From VRUE01 sp963717375 (GTDB lineage: Bacteria > Actinomycetota > Thermoleophilia > Solirubrobacterales > 70-9): a stretch of DNA of 64,000 bases. A program made the position numbers and the translations under genes. This document shows positions 37,450-45,481 of this stretch, piece by piece. The stretch is from contig OY970329.1 in the NCBI GenBank assembly GCA_963717375.1, forward strand, positions 2,790,001 through 2,854,000. Direction: 5' to 3'. Numbering within the stretch: position 1 is the stretch's first letter; every line of letters begins with the position of its first letter. Below the pieces are notes generated by a model that saw only the letters and a list, made by a program, of their open reading frames with translations, was not told the origin of the DNA and did no database searches.

Positions 37450-38472
37450 GTGCTCTCCCAGCGCCAAGAGCTGATCCTGCGACTTGTCGTCGACGCGTAT
37501 CTGGCGTCGGGCAAGCCCGTGCCTTCGAAGGAGATTGCTGAGCGTGCCGAGGTTGAGTGGGGAGCTTCTACGGTGCGAGCCGAGCTTGCGGCGCTCGAGG
37601 CCGCGGGGTATTTGACGCATCCGCATACATCCGCGGGGCGGGTGCCGACTGAGGTCGGGTATCGGAGTCACGTCGATTCGCTGCTTGCTTCGGGGCGCTT
37701 GCCCGCTGAGAACGCGGTCGAGCTGGAGCTGCGGCGGGAGATCGATGCGGCGATGCGGGAGACGACCACGGCGCTGGCCCAGGTGACCGATTTGATGGCG
37801 CTGGTGACCGCGCCCGCCGAGACCGTCGCGGCGACGATTCGCCGGGTCGAGGTTCTGCGCCTGCAGCCGAGCCGGGTGATGGTGGTGGCGGTCGCCTCCA
37901 ACGGCGCCGTCGCCAAGCGCGTCTTCGACTTCCCTAGCCCGGTTGATCCCGGCTTGGTCGAGTGGGCCTCCAGCTACTTGAACGAGTCGTTGGAAGGAAT
38001 GAGCCTCGGCGCCCGGATGATTGCCGGCCGCCTTGCCGATCCGGAGCTGGGCCCCGTGGAGGCCGAATTCATCGGCGCCCTCAGCACTGCCTTTACCGAG
38101 CTGGAAGGGGAGGAGTCCGTCGACACCCTCTATACCGAGGGCGCCTCGCGCTTGCTCTCCGAAGCGCACTTCGCCGACCTGCCCCGCGCCGACCGGCTGA
38201 TGACCGCGCTCGAGGAGCGGGCGAGCATGCTCGGCATGCTGCGCTCAGTGCTCGACCAGCGCTCCGTATTCCTCTGGATCGGCGGCGAGAACCCACAGCC
38301 GGAGTTGCGCTCGGTCAGCGTCGTCGGCGCCAACTATGGCCTTGCCCACCGCAACCTCGGCGCGGTCGGCGTCGTCGGCCCGCTGCGAATGGACTACGCC
38401 ACCGCGATTGCCTCGGTGCGCGGCGCCGCCCGCGAGCTCTCGCGCTACTGCGAGACGGTCTACGACGGCTGA
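37450..38472 (+). CDS. hrcA: Heat-inducible transcription repressor HrcA
   Basis: 340 residues from GTG 37450. The N-terminal winged helix (LSQRQELILRLVVDAYLASG, GASTVRAELAALEAAGYL, THPHTSAGRVPTEVGYR) is diagnostic and the GAF-like C-terminal domain is present. HrcA represses chaperone genes through CIRCE elements. No CIRCE-type dyad was found upstream of hrcA or dnaJ in this window, so its targets (groEL, for example) probably lie elsewhere. Confidence 0.95.
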   Translation: MLSQRQELILRLVVDAYLASGKPVPSKEIAERAEVEWGASTVRAELAALEAAGYLTHPHTSAGRVPTEVGYRSHVDSLLASGRLPAENAVELELRREIDAAMRETTTALAQVTDLMALVTAPAETVAATIRRVEVLRLQPSRVMVVAVASNGAVAKRVFDFPSPVDPGLVEWASSYLNESLEGMSLGARMIAGRLADPELGPVEAEFIGALSTAFTELEGEESVDTLYTEGASRLLSEAHFADLPRADRLMTALEERASMLGMLRSVLDQRSVFLWIGGENPQPELRSVSVVGANYGLAHRNLGAVGVVGPLRMDYATAIASVRGAARELSRYCETVYDG

Positions 38473-38482
38473 CCGCACCCCG

Positions 38483-39151
38483 ATGCCACGCGACTACTAC
38501 GAGATCCTCGGCGTTGAGCGCGACGCTTCCGAGACGGAGGTGAAGCGCTCCTTCCGTCGGCTCGCCCGCGAGCTGCACCCCGACGTCAACGCCCACGACC
38601 CCGAGGCGGAGGAGAAGTTCAAGGCGGCGGCCGAGGCCTACGAGGTGCTCTCCGACCCCGAGCAGCGCCAGGCCTACGACCGCTTCGGTCACGACGGTCT
38701 GCGCTCGGGCGGCTTCCCGCCCGGCGGTCAGGGCTTCAGCTCGGTCGAGGACATCTTCTCGGCGGTCTTCGGCGGTGCCTTCGGCTTCGAGGTAAGGCGC
38801 GGCCCGATGCGCGGCCAGGACCTTATGCACGCGGTCGAGATCTCGGCCCTGCAGGCGATGTTGGGGGCCTCGGTGAAGATCCCCGGTCACGAGGGCGAGC
38901 GTGAGATCGAGCTGCCGCCGGGAATTCAGCACGGCGTCCAGTTCGCGCTGCGCGGCCACGGCCTGCCCGGGTCTGGCGGCGGCCCCCCCGGTGACCTGCG
39001 AATCGTCATCCACGTGATCATCCCCACCGATCTCACCGACGAGCAGCGCGAGCTGGCTGAGAAGCTCGAGGAGACCTTGGAGGCGCGCAACCTCCGCTCA
39101 CAGCAGGGGGACGACGGCTTCTTCTCGCGCGTGCGCAGAGCTTTCGGTTGA
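38483..39151 (+). CDS. dnaJ: Short DnaJ-type co-chaperone lacking the zinc finger
   Basis: 222 residues from ATG 38483. The J domain (MPRDYYEILGVERDASETEV) with HPD in ELHPDVN, the Gly/Phe region and a beta-rich C-terminal domain (VEISALQAMLGASVKIPGHE, GVQFALRGHGLPGSGG, GDLRIVIHVIIP) are present. None of the four CxxCxGxG motifs exists, and the second C-terminal domain is cut down to a single helix. The hrcA-dnaJ-prmA order is classical, so this is probably the operon DnaJ in a reduced, CbpA-like form. The stop overlaps the prmA start. Confidence 0.9.
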   Translation: MPRDYYEILGVERDASETEVKRSFRRLARELHPDVNAHDPEAEEKFKAAAEAYEVLSDPEQRQAYDRFGHDGLRSGGFPPGGQGFSSVEDIFSAVFGGAFGFEVRRGPMRGQDLMHAVEISALQAMLGASVKIPGHEGEREIELPPGIQHGVQFALRGHGLPGSGGGPPGDLRIVIHVIIPTDLTDEQRELAEKLEETLEARNLRSQQGDDGFFSRVRRAFG

Positions 39152-40026
39152 TCCGCCTCGCCGTCCGCTGCAGGCCCGAGCAGGCCGAGATCGTCCTTGC
39201 CGAGCTGACCGTGCTCGCCCCCAATGGGGTCGAGGAGGAGCGTGGCCCCGACTACGTTGAGTACGCGATCTACGGGGGTGAGGGCGAGCTGCCGGAGCTG
39301 GGTGAGATCGAGGTGGCGGCGGGGGATGGCCTGGTTGAGGTCGTGGCGACCGAGGTGCCCGACGACTGGGCGGACCGCTGGCAGGACTTCCACAAACCGC
39401 TTCTGGTTGGCGACCGGCTCTGGCTTCGTCCCTCCTGGGAGGAGCCGCGCGAGAGCACGATCGACGTCGTCGTCGACCCCGGTCGCGCCTTCGGCACCGG
39501 AGCCCACCCGACTACGCGTCTTTCCCTCGAGTTCTTGCTCGAGCTGGCTGAGGCTGGCGAGGCAAATGGACCGCTGACAGACCTGGGCACCGGCTCGGGC
39601 GTGCTCGCGATCGCGGCGGCAAAGCTCGGCTGGGGCCCGGTTCGCGGTTACGACCACGAGGAGCCGGCAGTTGAAGCCGCCTCTGTCAACGCCGCGGCAA
39701 ATGGTGTTGGTATTGAGCTGGAGCGTCGCAACCTGCGCGAGGGTCTCCCCGAGCTTGCTCCGACGGTTGTCGCCAATATGACCGCCCCGGTTCTCCGAGT
39801 CGTGGCCGAACAGCTCGTCGGCGAAGGGAGCCGGGAGGGGGTTCTCCGGAGCCTCCCCGCTGTTGCTCCGGAGAACCCCCTCCCGGCTCCCCAAACCCTG
39901 GTCTGTTCGGGACTCCTCCCAGGCGAGCTGGACGAGACCGCGGCACTCTTTGCCCCGCTCGGCCTAGTTGAGGTCGACCGCCGTCTTGAGGGCGATTGGG
40001 CCGCTCTGCTTCTGCGCGCCGCCTAG
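39148..40026 (+). CDS. prmA: Ribosomal protein L11 methyltransferase with palindromic insert
   Basis: 292 residues from TTG 39148, overlapping the dnaJ stop as TTGA. FGTGAHPTTRLSLEFLLEL and the SAM motif DLGTGSGVLAIAAAKLG are diagnostic of PrmA; VVANMTAPVLRVVAEQL and TLVCSGLLPGE follow. Between those two blocks, where other PrmA proteins have a short RPGG-type turn, are 22 residues (227-248) encoded exactly by the 66-nt palindrome 39826-39891. The insertion keeps the frame and lies between a strand and a helix, so activity is plausibly retained. Confidence 0.9.
   Translation: MIRLAVRCRPEQAEIVLAELTVLAPNGVEEERGPDYVEYAIYGGEGELPELGEIEVAAGDGLVEVVATEVPDDWADRWQDFHKPLLVGDRLWLRPSWEEPRESTIDVVVDPGRAFGTGAHPTTRLSLEFLLELAEAGEANGPLTDLGTGSGVLAIAAAKLGWGPVRGYDHEEPAVEAASVNAAANGVGIELERRNLREGLPELAPTVVANMTAPVLRVVAEQLVGEGSREGVLRSLPAVAPENPLPAPQTLVCSGLLPGELDETAALFAPLGLVEVDRRLEGDWAALLLRAA
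39826..39891. repeat. Type II palindromic element in frame inside prmA (copy E)
   Basis: 66 nt: perfect 27-nt arms (39826-39852, 39865-39891) around the 12-nt loop CTCCCCGCTGTT. The loop is the reverse complement of the loop in the trpB/trpA element, and the flanking GAGC/GCTC is also shared. Its length, 22 codons, preserves the prmA frame. Read on the minus strand, the core encodes SNSGEA. Confidence 0.92.
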
Positions 40027-40035
40027 GGTGCCGAT

Positions 40036-40536
40036 ATGTTTTCGCCGATGGAGCTCGCGACAATCATCAGCCCTGGCTACAAGTTCGCCCTGTTCCTGCA
40101 CATCCTCGCGGTAGTGCTCGCGTTCGGGCCGACCTTCGGTTACGGGTTCTTCTTCTCGGTCGCGCCGCAATTCCCCCGCGCCACACCGGCGATCATCGCC
40201 GGTGTGCAGAAGGTCGATCGCTATCTCGTCACACCCGGGATGATCGTCCTGCTGGTGGCGGGGATATACCTGCAGACCGACGGGGATTGGGACGCCAGCG
40301 AGGTATTCATCAGCGTTGGGTACCTGGCGATCATTTCCCTCTTTGCCCTTCAAGGAGCGTTCTTCAAGCCTCAGACGCGCAAGGCGAGGGAGTTGGCTGA
40401 ACGTGACTTGAAGACCGGGGACATGCTCAGCGACGAGTTCAATGCGGTGAGCGCGCGGCTCAGCAAAGTGGGAGGGCTTGCGGGCCTGATCGTGGTCGTG
40501 ACGATCTTCTTCATGGCCTACAAGCCATTCCTCTAG
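40036..40536 (+). CDS. DUF2269-family integral membrane protein
   Basis: 166 residues with four hydrophobic segments (FALFLHILAVVLAFGPTFGY; TPGMIVLLVAGIYL; FISVGYLAIISLFALQG; VGGLAGLIVVVTIFFMAYKP). LHILAVVLAFGPTF, with its early histidine, is typical of DUF2269 proteins. The function is unknown. It lies between prmA and murI with 9-nt and 13-nt spacers, so it is probably co-transcribed. Confidence 0.75.
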   Translation: MFSPMELATIISPGYKFALFLHILAVVLAFGPTFGYGFFFSVAPQFPRATPAIIAGVQKVDRYLVTPGMIVLLVAGIYLQTDGDWDASEVFISVGYLAIISLFALQGAFFKPQTRKARELAERDLKTGDMLSDEFNAVSARLSKVGGLAGLIVVVTIFFMAYKPFL

Positions 40537-40549
40537 CGGGCCGGCCCTG

Positions 40550-41398
40550 ATGGCCACACCCGCTGCCGGGGCAAAGCTCGACCCGTCGCTGCCGATCGCG
40601 ATGTTCGACTCCGGGGTCGGCGGGCTGACCGTGCTGCACGAGTGTCTGGTATCGCTGCCCGAGGAGGACTACGTCTACCTCGGCGACACCGATTGGTTTC
40701 CGTACGGCGTCAAAGACCCGGATGCTCTGCGGGCGCGGATCAGGGCGATCGCCGAGCTCTTGCTCGGTGGCCGCGCCAAGCTGCTCGTGATTGCCTGCAA
40801 CACCGCGACCTCGATCGGCGCCGACGTGGCGCGCGAGGTTGCCGCGGAGCACGGGGTGGAGGTGGTGCCAGTGGTTGAGCCGCAGGCCGAGATCGCCGCG
40901 GCGATAACCGACAACGGCCGGGTCGGAGTGCTGGCGACGCCGAACACGGTTGCGAGCGCCGCTTACCGCCATGCCCTCGAAGACCAGGGCCGGGCGCTCG
41001 AGGTGACCGAAGTCGAGGCGCCTGACCTCGCCCCCTTCATTCAGGACGGCTCGCCCTTCGATGAGGCCGTCGTCGAGATGGCCCGCGCCTACTGTGCCCC
41101 GCTGAAGCGGGCCGAGGTCGACACTCTGATCCTCGGCTGCACCCACTACCCGCTGGTGGCGCCGATGTTGCAGCGCATCCTCGGCCGCGATATCCGTCTG
41201 GTCAGCGGTGGCCACGCCGTCGCTGCGGCGGTCCAGCGCACGCTCGGGCGCCGGGGCCTCGCCCGTGCTCCCGATGGGGAGGGTGCCTACCACTTCCTCT
41301 GCACGGGCGACGTCGATTCATTCCGCGATCTCGGCACCCGCTTCCTACAGATGCCTTTGGGCGATGTGGAGCGAGTCGAAATTGCCGGCGATCGCTAG
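40550..41398 (+). CDS. murI: Glutamate racemase
   Basis: 282 residues. IAMFDSGVGGLTVL, the catalytic-cysteine motif VIACNTATS and the second one LILGCTHYPL are all present, with YLGDTDWFPYG between them (other family members usually have a DTAR.PYG sequence there). The enzyme makes D-glutamate for peptidoglycan in the cytoplasm. Confidence 0.95.
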   Translation: MATPAAGAKLDPSLPIAMFDSGVGGLTVLHECLVSLPEEDYVYLGDTDWFPYGVKDPDALRARIRAIAELLLGGRAKLLVIACNTATSIGADVAREVAAEHGVEVVPVVEPQAEIAAAITDNGRVGVLATPNTVASAAYRHALEDQGRALEVTEVEAPDLAPFIQDGSPFDEAVVEMARAYCAPLKRAEVDTLILGCTHYPLVAPMLQRILGRDIRLVSGGHAVAAAVQRTLGRRGLARAPDGEGAYHFLCTGDVDSFRDLGTRFLQMPLGDVERVEIAGDR

Positions 41399-41500
41399 TC
41401 CCGCGCGCTCGAATTCTTACTTCTGGCACACATGTAACCCCTGCGTGGGCGTCGGCCTGCGAGGGTTCGTCCATGACGACAACAACTCTCAGCAATACCG

Positions 41501-41515
41501 TATATACTCGTCCCG
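41501..41515 (+). promoter_or_regulatory. Candidate promoter/operator of the toxin-antitoxin pair
   Basis: GTATATAC (41500-41507) is a short dyad that includes a TATACT hexamer at 41503-41508. If this is the -10 box, transcription would start at about 41515, the first base of the preferred antitoxin GTG, giving a leaderless mRNA, a common arrangement in actinobacteria. RHH antitoxins usually bind a dyad overlapping their own promoter. The -35 region is not clear. Confidence 0.4.
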
Positions 41516-41742
41516 TGGCAAAGGTGATGATCTCCATTCCCGACAACCTGCTTGAGCGCTTGGATGCTCACGCGCGTGTGAGCCGCGAAACGCGCAGTGG
41601 ATTTCTTCAGCGTCTGGTCGAGCGCGAGCTCGACTCGGAGAGCGCTCGACGACGTAAGGAGTTCGAAGACCTCCTCGGTCCTCCGATAGATCTCGAGATA
41701 GATGCCGGCCAGTTGATCCGCGAAGACCGCGAATCTCACTAG
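41515..41742 (+). CDS. Ribbon-helix-helix (CopG-type) antitoxin
   Basis: 75 residues from GTG 41515. MAKVMISIPDNLLERLDAHA and RSGFLQRLVERELDS give the beta-strand plus two-helix RHH fold expected of an antitoxin; ATG 41473 would add 14 residues not typical of the family. It should bind DNA as a dimer and neutralise the PIN toxin encoded 2 nt downstream. Confidence 0.85.
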   Translation: MAKVMISIPDNLLERLDAHARVSRETRSGFLQRLVERELDSESARRRKEFEDLLGPPIDLEIDAGQLIREDRESH

Positions 41743-41744
41743 CC

Positions 41745-42149
41745 GTGCTCCTTCTGGATGCGAGTGTCTGGATCGCAGCAAAGGTCCGCACGGATCGATA
41801 CTCCGACACTGCCCGGGCTTTGGTTGTCGATGCTGCCTGTCCGGTTGCGGCTCTAGACCTAACCCTTTACGAGGTCGCAAACGGACTTGGGGCCCGGCAG
41901 GGCAGACGTCACGAGGCCGTCGAACTGTGCCGGCTTGTTGTTGGGCGGTGCGCCGATTCAATGCTCGCGGTTGACCCCAAGCTGATGGACACGGCGCTTC
42001 AGATCGCCGCTGAGCACGGACTCACCGCTTACGACGCCGCATATGTCGCCGCAGCACGTCGCCACGGCTGGACCTTGGTCAGCACAGACATCGCTGACCT
42101 GGTCTCCAAGGGCCTCGCGGTGGCGCCCGACGCCGCCGACTACCCTTAG
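41745..42149 (+). CDS. PIN-domain toxin (VapC-like)
   Basis: 134 residues from GTG 41745. The acidic PIN quartet is visible: Asp5 (LLLDASVW), Glu43 (LYEVANGLG), Asp97 (LTAYDAAYVAAA) and Asp115 (STDIADL). Such proteins are Mg-dependent ribonucleases that cut tRNA or rRNA when the antitoxin is lost. The spacing to the RHH gene is that of a vapBC operon. The pair interrupts an otherwise housekeeping run (murI to yqeY), which suggests later acquisition. Confidence 0.9.
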   Translation: MLLLDASVWIAAKVRTDRYSDTARALVVDAACPVAALDLTLYEVANGLGARQGRRHEAVELCRLVVGRCADSMLAVDPKLMDTALQIAAEHGLTAYDAAYVAAARRHGWTLVSTDIADLVSKGLAVAPDAADYP

Positions 42150-42154
42150 ATCGG

Positions 42155-42586
42155 ATGAGCGTTCTCGAGCAGGTGCAGGCAGACGTGCGGACCGCGATGA
42201 AGGCGGGCGACCGTGAGCGCGCGGGCGCCCTGCGGCTGATCGTCGACTCCTTGCAGAAGGACGCCAAGACGGGCGACGGCGATGAGGTCGCGGTGCTGCA
42301 GCGCGAGCGCAAGAAGCGGCTGGAAGCCGCTGAGGCCTATGGCGACGCCGGCCGGGCCGAGCAGGCGACGGCCGAGAACTTCGAGGCGGAGCTGATTGAG
42401 GCCTACTTGCCCAAGCAGCTCTCCGACGCGGAACTGGCGGAGCTGGTTGACGCCGCGGTCACCGAGGCCGGAGCCAGCGAGCAGAAGCAGATGGGTCAGG
42501 TGATGTCGGCGCTGATGCCGAAGCTCGGCGGGCGCGCCGACGGCAAGCGGGTCAGTGCGGCGGTGCGTGAGCGGCTTGGCGCGTAG
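42155..42586 (+). CDS. YqeY/GatB-related protein
   Basis: 143 residues. LRLIVDSLQKDAK, KKRLEAAEAYGDAGR, ELIEAYLPKQLSDAEL and MGQVMSALMPKLGGRADGK form the standard YqeY family (GatB C-terminal-like tRNA-binding fold). The family's role is unclear; a link to amidotransferases is only structural. It overlaps the start of phoH. Confidence 0.88.
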   Translation: MSVLEQVQADVRTAMKAGDRERAGALRLIVDSLQKDAKTGDGDEVAVLQRERKKRLEAAEAYGDAGRAEQATAENFEAELIEAYLPKQLSDAELAELVDAAVTEAGASEQKQMGQVMSALMPKLGGRADGKRVSAAVRERLGA

Positions 42587-43559
42587 GCAGCTCACGCTCG
42601 AGAACAGCGTTGCCGCCGAGCTGGCGGGCTCCGAGGACGCGGTGCTGCGCGCCCTACGCGGCCACCTCGATTGCGACTTCCACCTGCGCGGCAACGTGCT
42701 GACCCTCGACGGCGAACCGGCCGACGTGCAGACCGCGGCGACCGTGGTCGACGAGCTGGTCGAGCTGATCGAGAACGGGCACGAGGTGGCGCCTGGGACG
42801 ATCGAAGCGGTGACCGGCGCGCTCGACGCCGACGAGAGCCCGGCCGAGATCCTCGAGGACGTTGTCTGGCGTCACCGCAACACCAAGGTTTCGCCGAAGA
42901 CGCTGAACCAGAAGCGCTACGTCGACTCAATCCGCGATCACACGATCACCTTCGGCGTCGGCCCCGCCGGCACTGGCAAGACCTTTCTCGCCGTGGCAAT
43001 GGCTGCCGCCGCGCTGGCTGACAAGCAGGTGCAGCGCATCATCCTCACCCGGCCCGCAGTCGAGGCGGGCGAGCGGCTCGGCTTCCTGCCCGGCGACATC
43101 CAGGCCAAGGTCGACCCTTACCTGCGGCCGCTCTTCGACGCCCTCTTCGACATGCTCGACCCTGATCGCGTCAACGGCTACTTCGAGCGCGGCGTGATCG
43201 AGGTGGCGCCGCTCGCCTTCATGCGCGGGCGCACCCTGAATGATTCATTCGTGATCCTCGACGAGGCCCAGAACACCAGTCCCGAGCAGATGAAGATGTT
43301 CTTGACCCGGCTCGGCTTCAACTCGCGCATGGTCGTCACCGGCGACGTCACCCAGATTGACCTGCCGACTGAGCAGCGCTCCGGCCTGGTCGTCGTCCGC
43401 GACATCCTCGGTTCGGTCAAGGACATCGACTTCATCAACTTCGGCGGCGAGGACGTCGTCCGTCACAAGCTGGTTCAGCGCATCGTCGCCGCCTACGACG
43501 AACACGGCAACCGCGAGCGCGCCGCGCGGGCCGAACACGGGCCTACGCCGGGCTCTTGA
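42555..43559 (+). CDS. PhoH-like ATPase
   Basis: 334 residues from GTG 42555; GTG 42567 and TTG 42576 are equally possible because the start lies inside yqeY. A KH-like N-terminal segment precedes the ATPase domain: Walker A GPAGTGKT at 136-143, LTRPAVEAGERLGFLPGDI, and Walker B FVILDEAQN with TSPEQMKMFLTRLG. This is the YbeZ-type protein that acts with YbeY in rRNA processing, and ybeY overlaps its stop. Confidence 0.93.
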   Translation: MRRCVSGLARRQLTLENSVAAELAGSEDAVLRALRGHLDCDFHLRGNVLTLDGEPADVQTAATVVDELVELIENGHEVAPGTIEAVTGALDADESPAEILEDVVWRHRNTKVSPKTLNQKRYVDSIRDHTITFGVGPAGTGKTFLAVAMAAAALADKQVQRIILTRPAVEAGERLGFLPGDIQAKVDPYLRPLFDALFDMLDPDRVNGYFERGVIEVAPLAFMRGRTLNDSFVILDEAQNTSPEQMKMFLTRLGFNSRMVVTGDVTQIDLPTEQRSGLVVVRDILGSVKDIDFINFGGEDVVRHKLVQRIVAAYDEHGNRERAARAEHGPTPGS

Positions 43560-43921
43560 GCCTGGACCTCTCCGACGTGCCGGCGGGGCTGCGCGAGCCG
43601 GTGGCCGCCGCGCTTGCTGCCGCGGAGGTCGACGATGGCCACCTCGCGGTCGAGCTGGTCGGTGCGTCACGTATCCGCGAACTCAATCGCGAGCATCGCG
43701 GCAAGGACGCGCCGACCGACGTGCTGGCCTTCCCGATCGACGGCGTCGGCCCGGCGCCCGGTCCGCGCGAGCTGGGCGACGTGGCGATTTGTCCCGAGCA
43801 CTGCTCCGACGTCACCGAGGCCGCCGTCCACGGCGTCCTCCACCTCTGCGGCTATGACCATGAGGTCGACGAGGGCGAGATGCTCGCTCTTCAGGCCCAC
43901 GTGTTGGGGGCCCTGGCATGA
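43556..43921 (+). CDS. ybeY: Endoribonuclease YbeY
   Basis: 121 residues, slightly short. The start TTG 43556 overlaps the phoH stop. The zinc-binding motif HGVLHLCGYDHEVDEGEML has the H-x3-H-x5-H arrangement, and TDVLAFPID is the other family signature. It is a single-strand RNase for 16S rRNA 3' maturation and ribosome quality control. Confidence 0.95.
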   Translation: MSLDLSDVPAGLREPVAAALAAAEVDDGHLAVELVGASRIRELNREHRGKDAPTDVLAFPIDGVGPAPGPRELGDVAICPEHCSDVTEAAVHGVLHLCGYDHEVDEGEMLALQAHVLGALA

Positions 43922-44811
43922 CCCGCTCCGGCTTCGTCGGTCTCGCCGGTCGGCCCAACGTCGGCAAGTCGACCTTGGTCAACCAGATCGTTGGTAGTCA
44001 CGTCGCGATCGTCTCAATGCGACCGCAGACGACCCGGCGGGCGATCCGCGGCATCCACACCGACGTCGAGGGCGGCCGCCAGCTCGTTCTCGTCGACCTG
44101 CCGGGTGTGCAGCGCCCCCGCGACGTGCTCACCGAGCGGATGCAGAAGCGGGTCGAGCGCGAGCTCGCCGACTCCGACCTGGCCCTGATCGTGATCAACG
44201 GCGAGGAGGGCGTCGGTCCCGGCGACCGCTTCATCGCCCGCGCCCTGCTCGGCGCTGGCGCCAAGTTGCCGATCATTTGCGCCGTCAACAAGGCCGATCA
44301 GCTCGGGCCGAACGAGATGGTCCCCGTCCTGGCCGAAGCTGCCGAGCTGGGCGGCGTCGACGAGGTTTTCCCGATTAGCGCCCGCAGTGGCGAGGGCGTC
44401 GACGTCCTCGTCGAGCGCATGGCCGAACTGATGCCCGAGGGTCCCTACCTCTATCCGCCCGAGGACCACAGCGACCAGTCGAGCGAGCTGCTGCTGGCCG
44501 AGCTGATCCGCGAGCAGGTACTCAACCGCACCCGCGATGAGATCCCGCACTCGGTCGAGGTCAAGGTCAAAGAGGTCGACGAGCGCGAGGACGGACTGGT
44601 TACCGTCAACGCCGAGGTCTGGGCCGAGACCGAGTCGCAGAAGCGCATCCTGATCGGCAAGGGCGGCGCCAAGGTGGGCGAGATAGGCACGGGGGCCCGC
44701 CGCTCGCTGGAAGCCGAGCTCGATGCCAAGGTCCACCTCGACCTGAAGATCCGCGTGCGCAGCCACTGGCGCCGCGACGAGGACCTGCTCGACCGCCTCG
44801 GTATCGAGTAG
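43918..44811 (+). CDS. era: GTPase Era
   Basis: 297 residues; ATG 43918 overlaps the ybeY stop as ATGA. G1 GRPNVGKS at 11-18, the Era-typical RPQTTRRAIRGI, G3 DLPGVQ, G4 NKAD and the C-terminal KH domain (KRILIGKGGAKVGEIGTGAR). It binds 16S rRNA and 30S subunits. G2 and G3 differ slightly from the E. coli forms but all motifs are there. Confidence 0.96.
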   Translation: MTRSGFVGLAGRPNVGKSTLVNQIVGSHVAIVSMRPQTTRRAIRGIHTDVEGGRQLVLVDLPGVQRPRDVLTERMQKRVERELADSDLALIVINGEEGVGPGDRFIARALLGAGAKLPIICAVNKADQLGPNEMVPVLAEAAELGGVDEVFPISARSGEGVDVLVERMAELMPEGPYLYPPEDHSDQSSELLLAELIREQVLNRTRDEIPHSVEVKVKEVDEREDGLVTVNAEVWAETESQKRILIGKGGAKVGEIGTGARRSLEAELDAKVHLDLKIRVRSHWRRDEDLLDRLGIE

Positions 44812-44833
44812 CAGGCACAACTACGATTGCTTG

Positions 44834-45481
44834 ATGTTTGAGCAGGTGAAATTCGATGAGCGCGGCCTGGTGCCTTGTGTGGCACAGGACTTCGTCAGCG
44901 GCGAGGTGCTGACGCTTGCCTATGTCAACGCGGAGTCGCTGCGGCTGACGGTTGAGACCGGGGAGCTGCACTTCTTCAGCCGCTCGCGCGAGGAGATCTG
45001 GCGCAAGGGGGAAACCTCGGGCAACGTGCTCAAGCTGCGCCAGCTCCGCTACGACTGTGACGGCGACGCGATCGTCGCCCTGGTCGAGCCGATCGGTCCC
45101 GCCTGTCACACCGGCGAGCGAAGTTGCTTCTACCGAGAGCTGGGCGGATCGGCTGGGGCCGAGGTCGACGCCCCGGCGGCGCCCGGTGAGCCGGCGCCCG
45201 CCGTCCACGAGACGCTGGCGAGGCTGGAGCGAACCCTGCGCAGCCGCGCCGCCGAGCGGCCCGAGGGCAGCTACACGGTGCAACTGCTCGACGACCCGAA
45301 GCTGATCGGCGAAAAGGTCGAGGAGGAGGCCGAGGAGGTGGTCCGCGCCGCTCGCGAGGAGTCCGACGAGCGCGTCGCCGAAGAGGCCGCCGACCTGCTC
45401 TACCACCTCGCTGTCCTGCTCGCCGCTCGCGAGGTTCCCCAGTCGGCCGCGATGGAAGTGCTCAATGGCCGTCGTCGCTGA
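44834..45481 (+). CDS. hisIE: Bifunctional HisIE: PR-AMP cyclohydrolase / PR-ATP pyrophosphatase
   Basis: 215 residues; ATG 44834 is preferred over TTG 44831. The HisI domain (~1-105) has the TLAYVNAESLRLTVETGELH region, HFFSRSREEIWRKGETSGN and the metal cysteines DCDGD and CHTGERSCFY. After a Pro/Ala linker the HisE domain (~120-215) has LIGEKVEEEAEEV and EEAADLLYHLAVLL. It catalyses steps 2 and 3 of histidine synthesis. It overlaps trpE by 17 nt, tying a histidine gene to the tryptophan operon. Confidence 0.94.
   Translation: MFEQVKFDERGLVPCVAQDFVSGEVLTLAYVNAESLRLTVETGELHFFSRSREEIWRKGETSGNVLKLRQLRYDCDGDAIVALVEPIGPACHTGERSCFYRELGGSAGAEVDAPAAPGEPAPAVHETLARLERTLRSRAAERPEGSYTVQLLDDPKLIGEKVEEEAEEVVRAAREESDERVAEEAADLLYHLAVLLAAREVPQSAAMEVLNGRRR

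Noticed and set aside
37435..38482. CIRCE operator for HrcA
   Set aside because: No TTAGCACTC-N9-GAGTGCTAA-like dyad was found upstream of hrcA or dnaJ.
45300..45470. Tryptophan attenuator or T-box leader before trpE
   Set aside because: trpE starts inside hisIE, so there is no leader region, and no Trp-codon-rich leader peptide or T-box sequence was seen.
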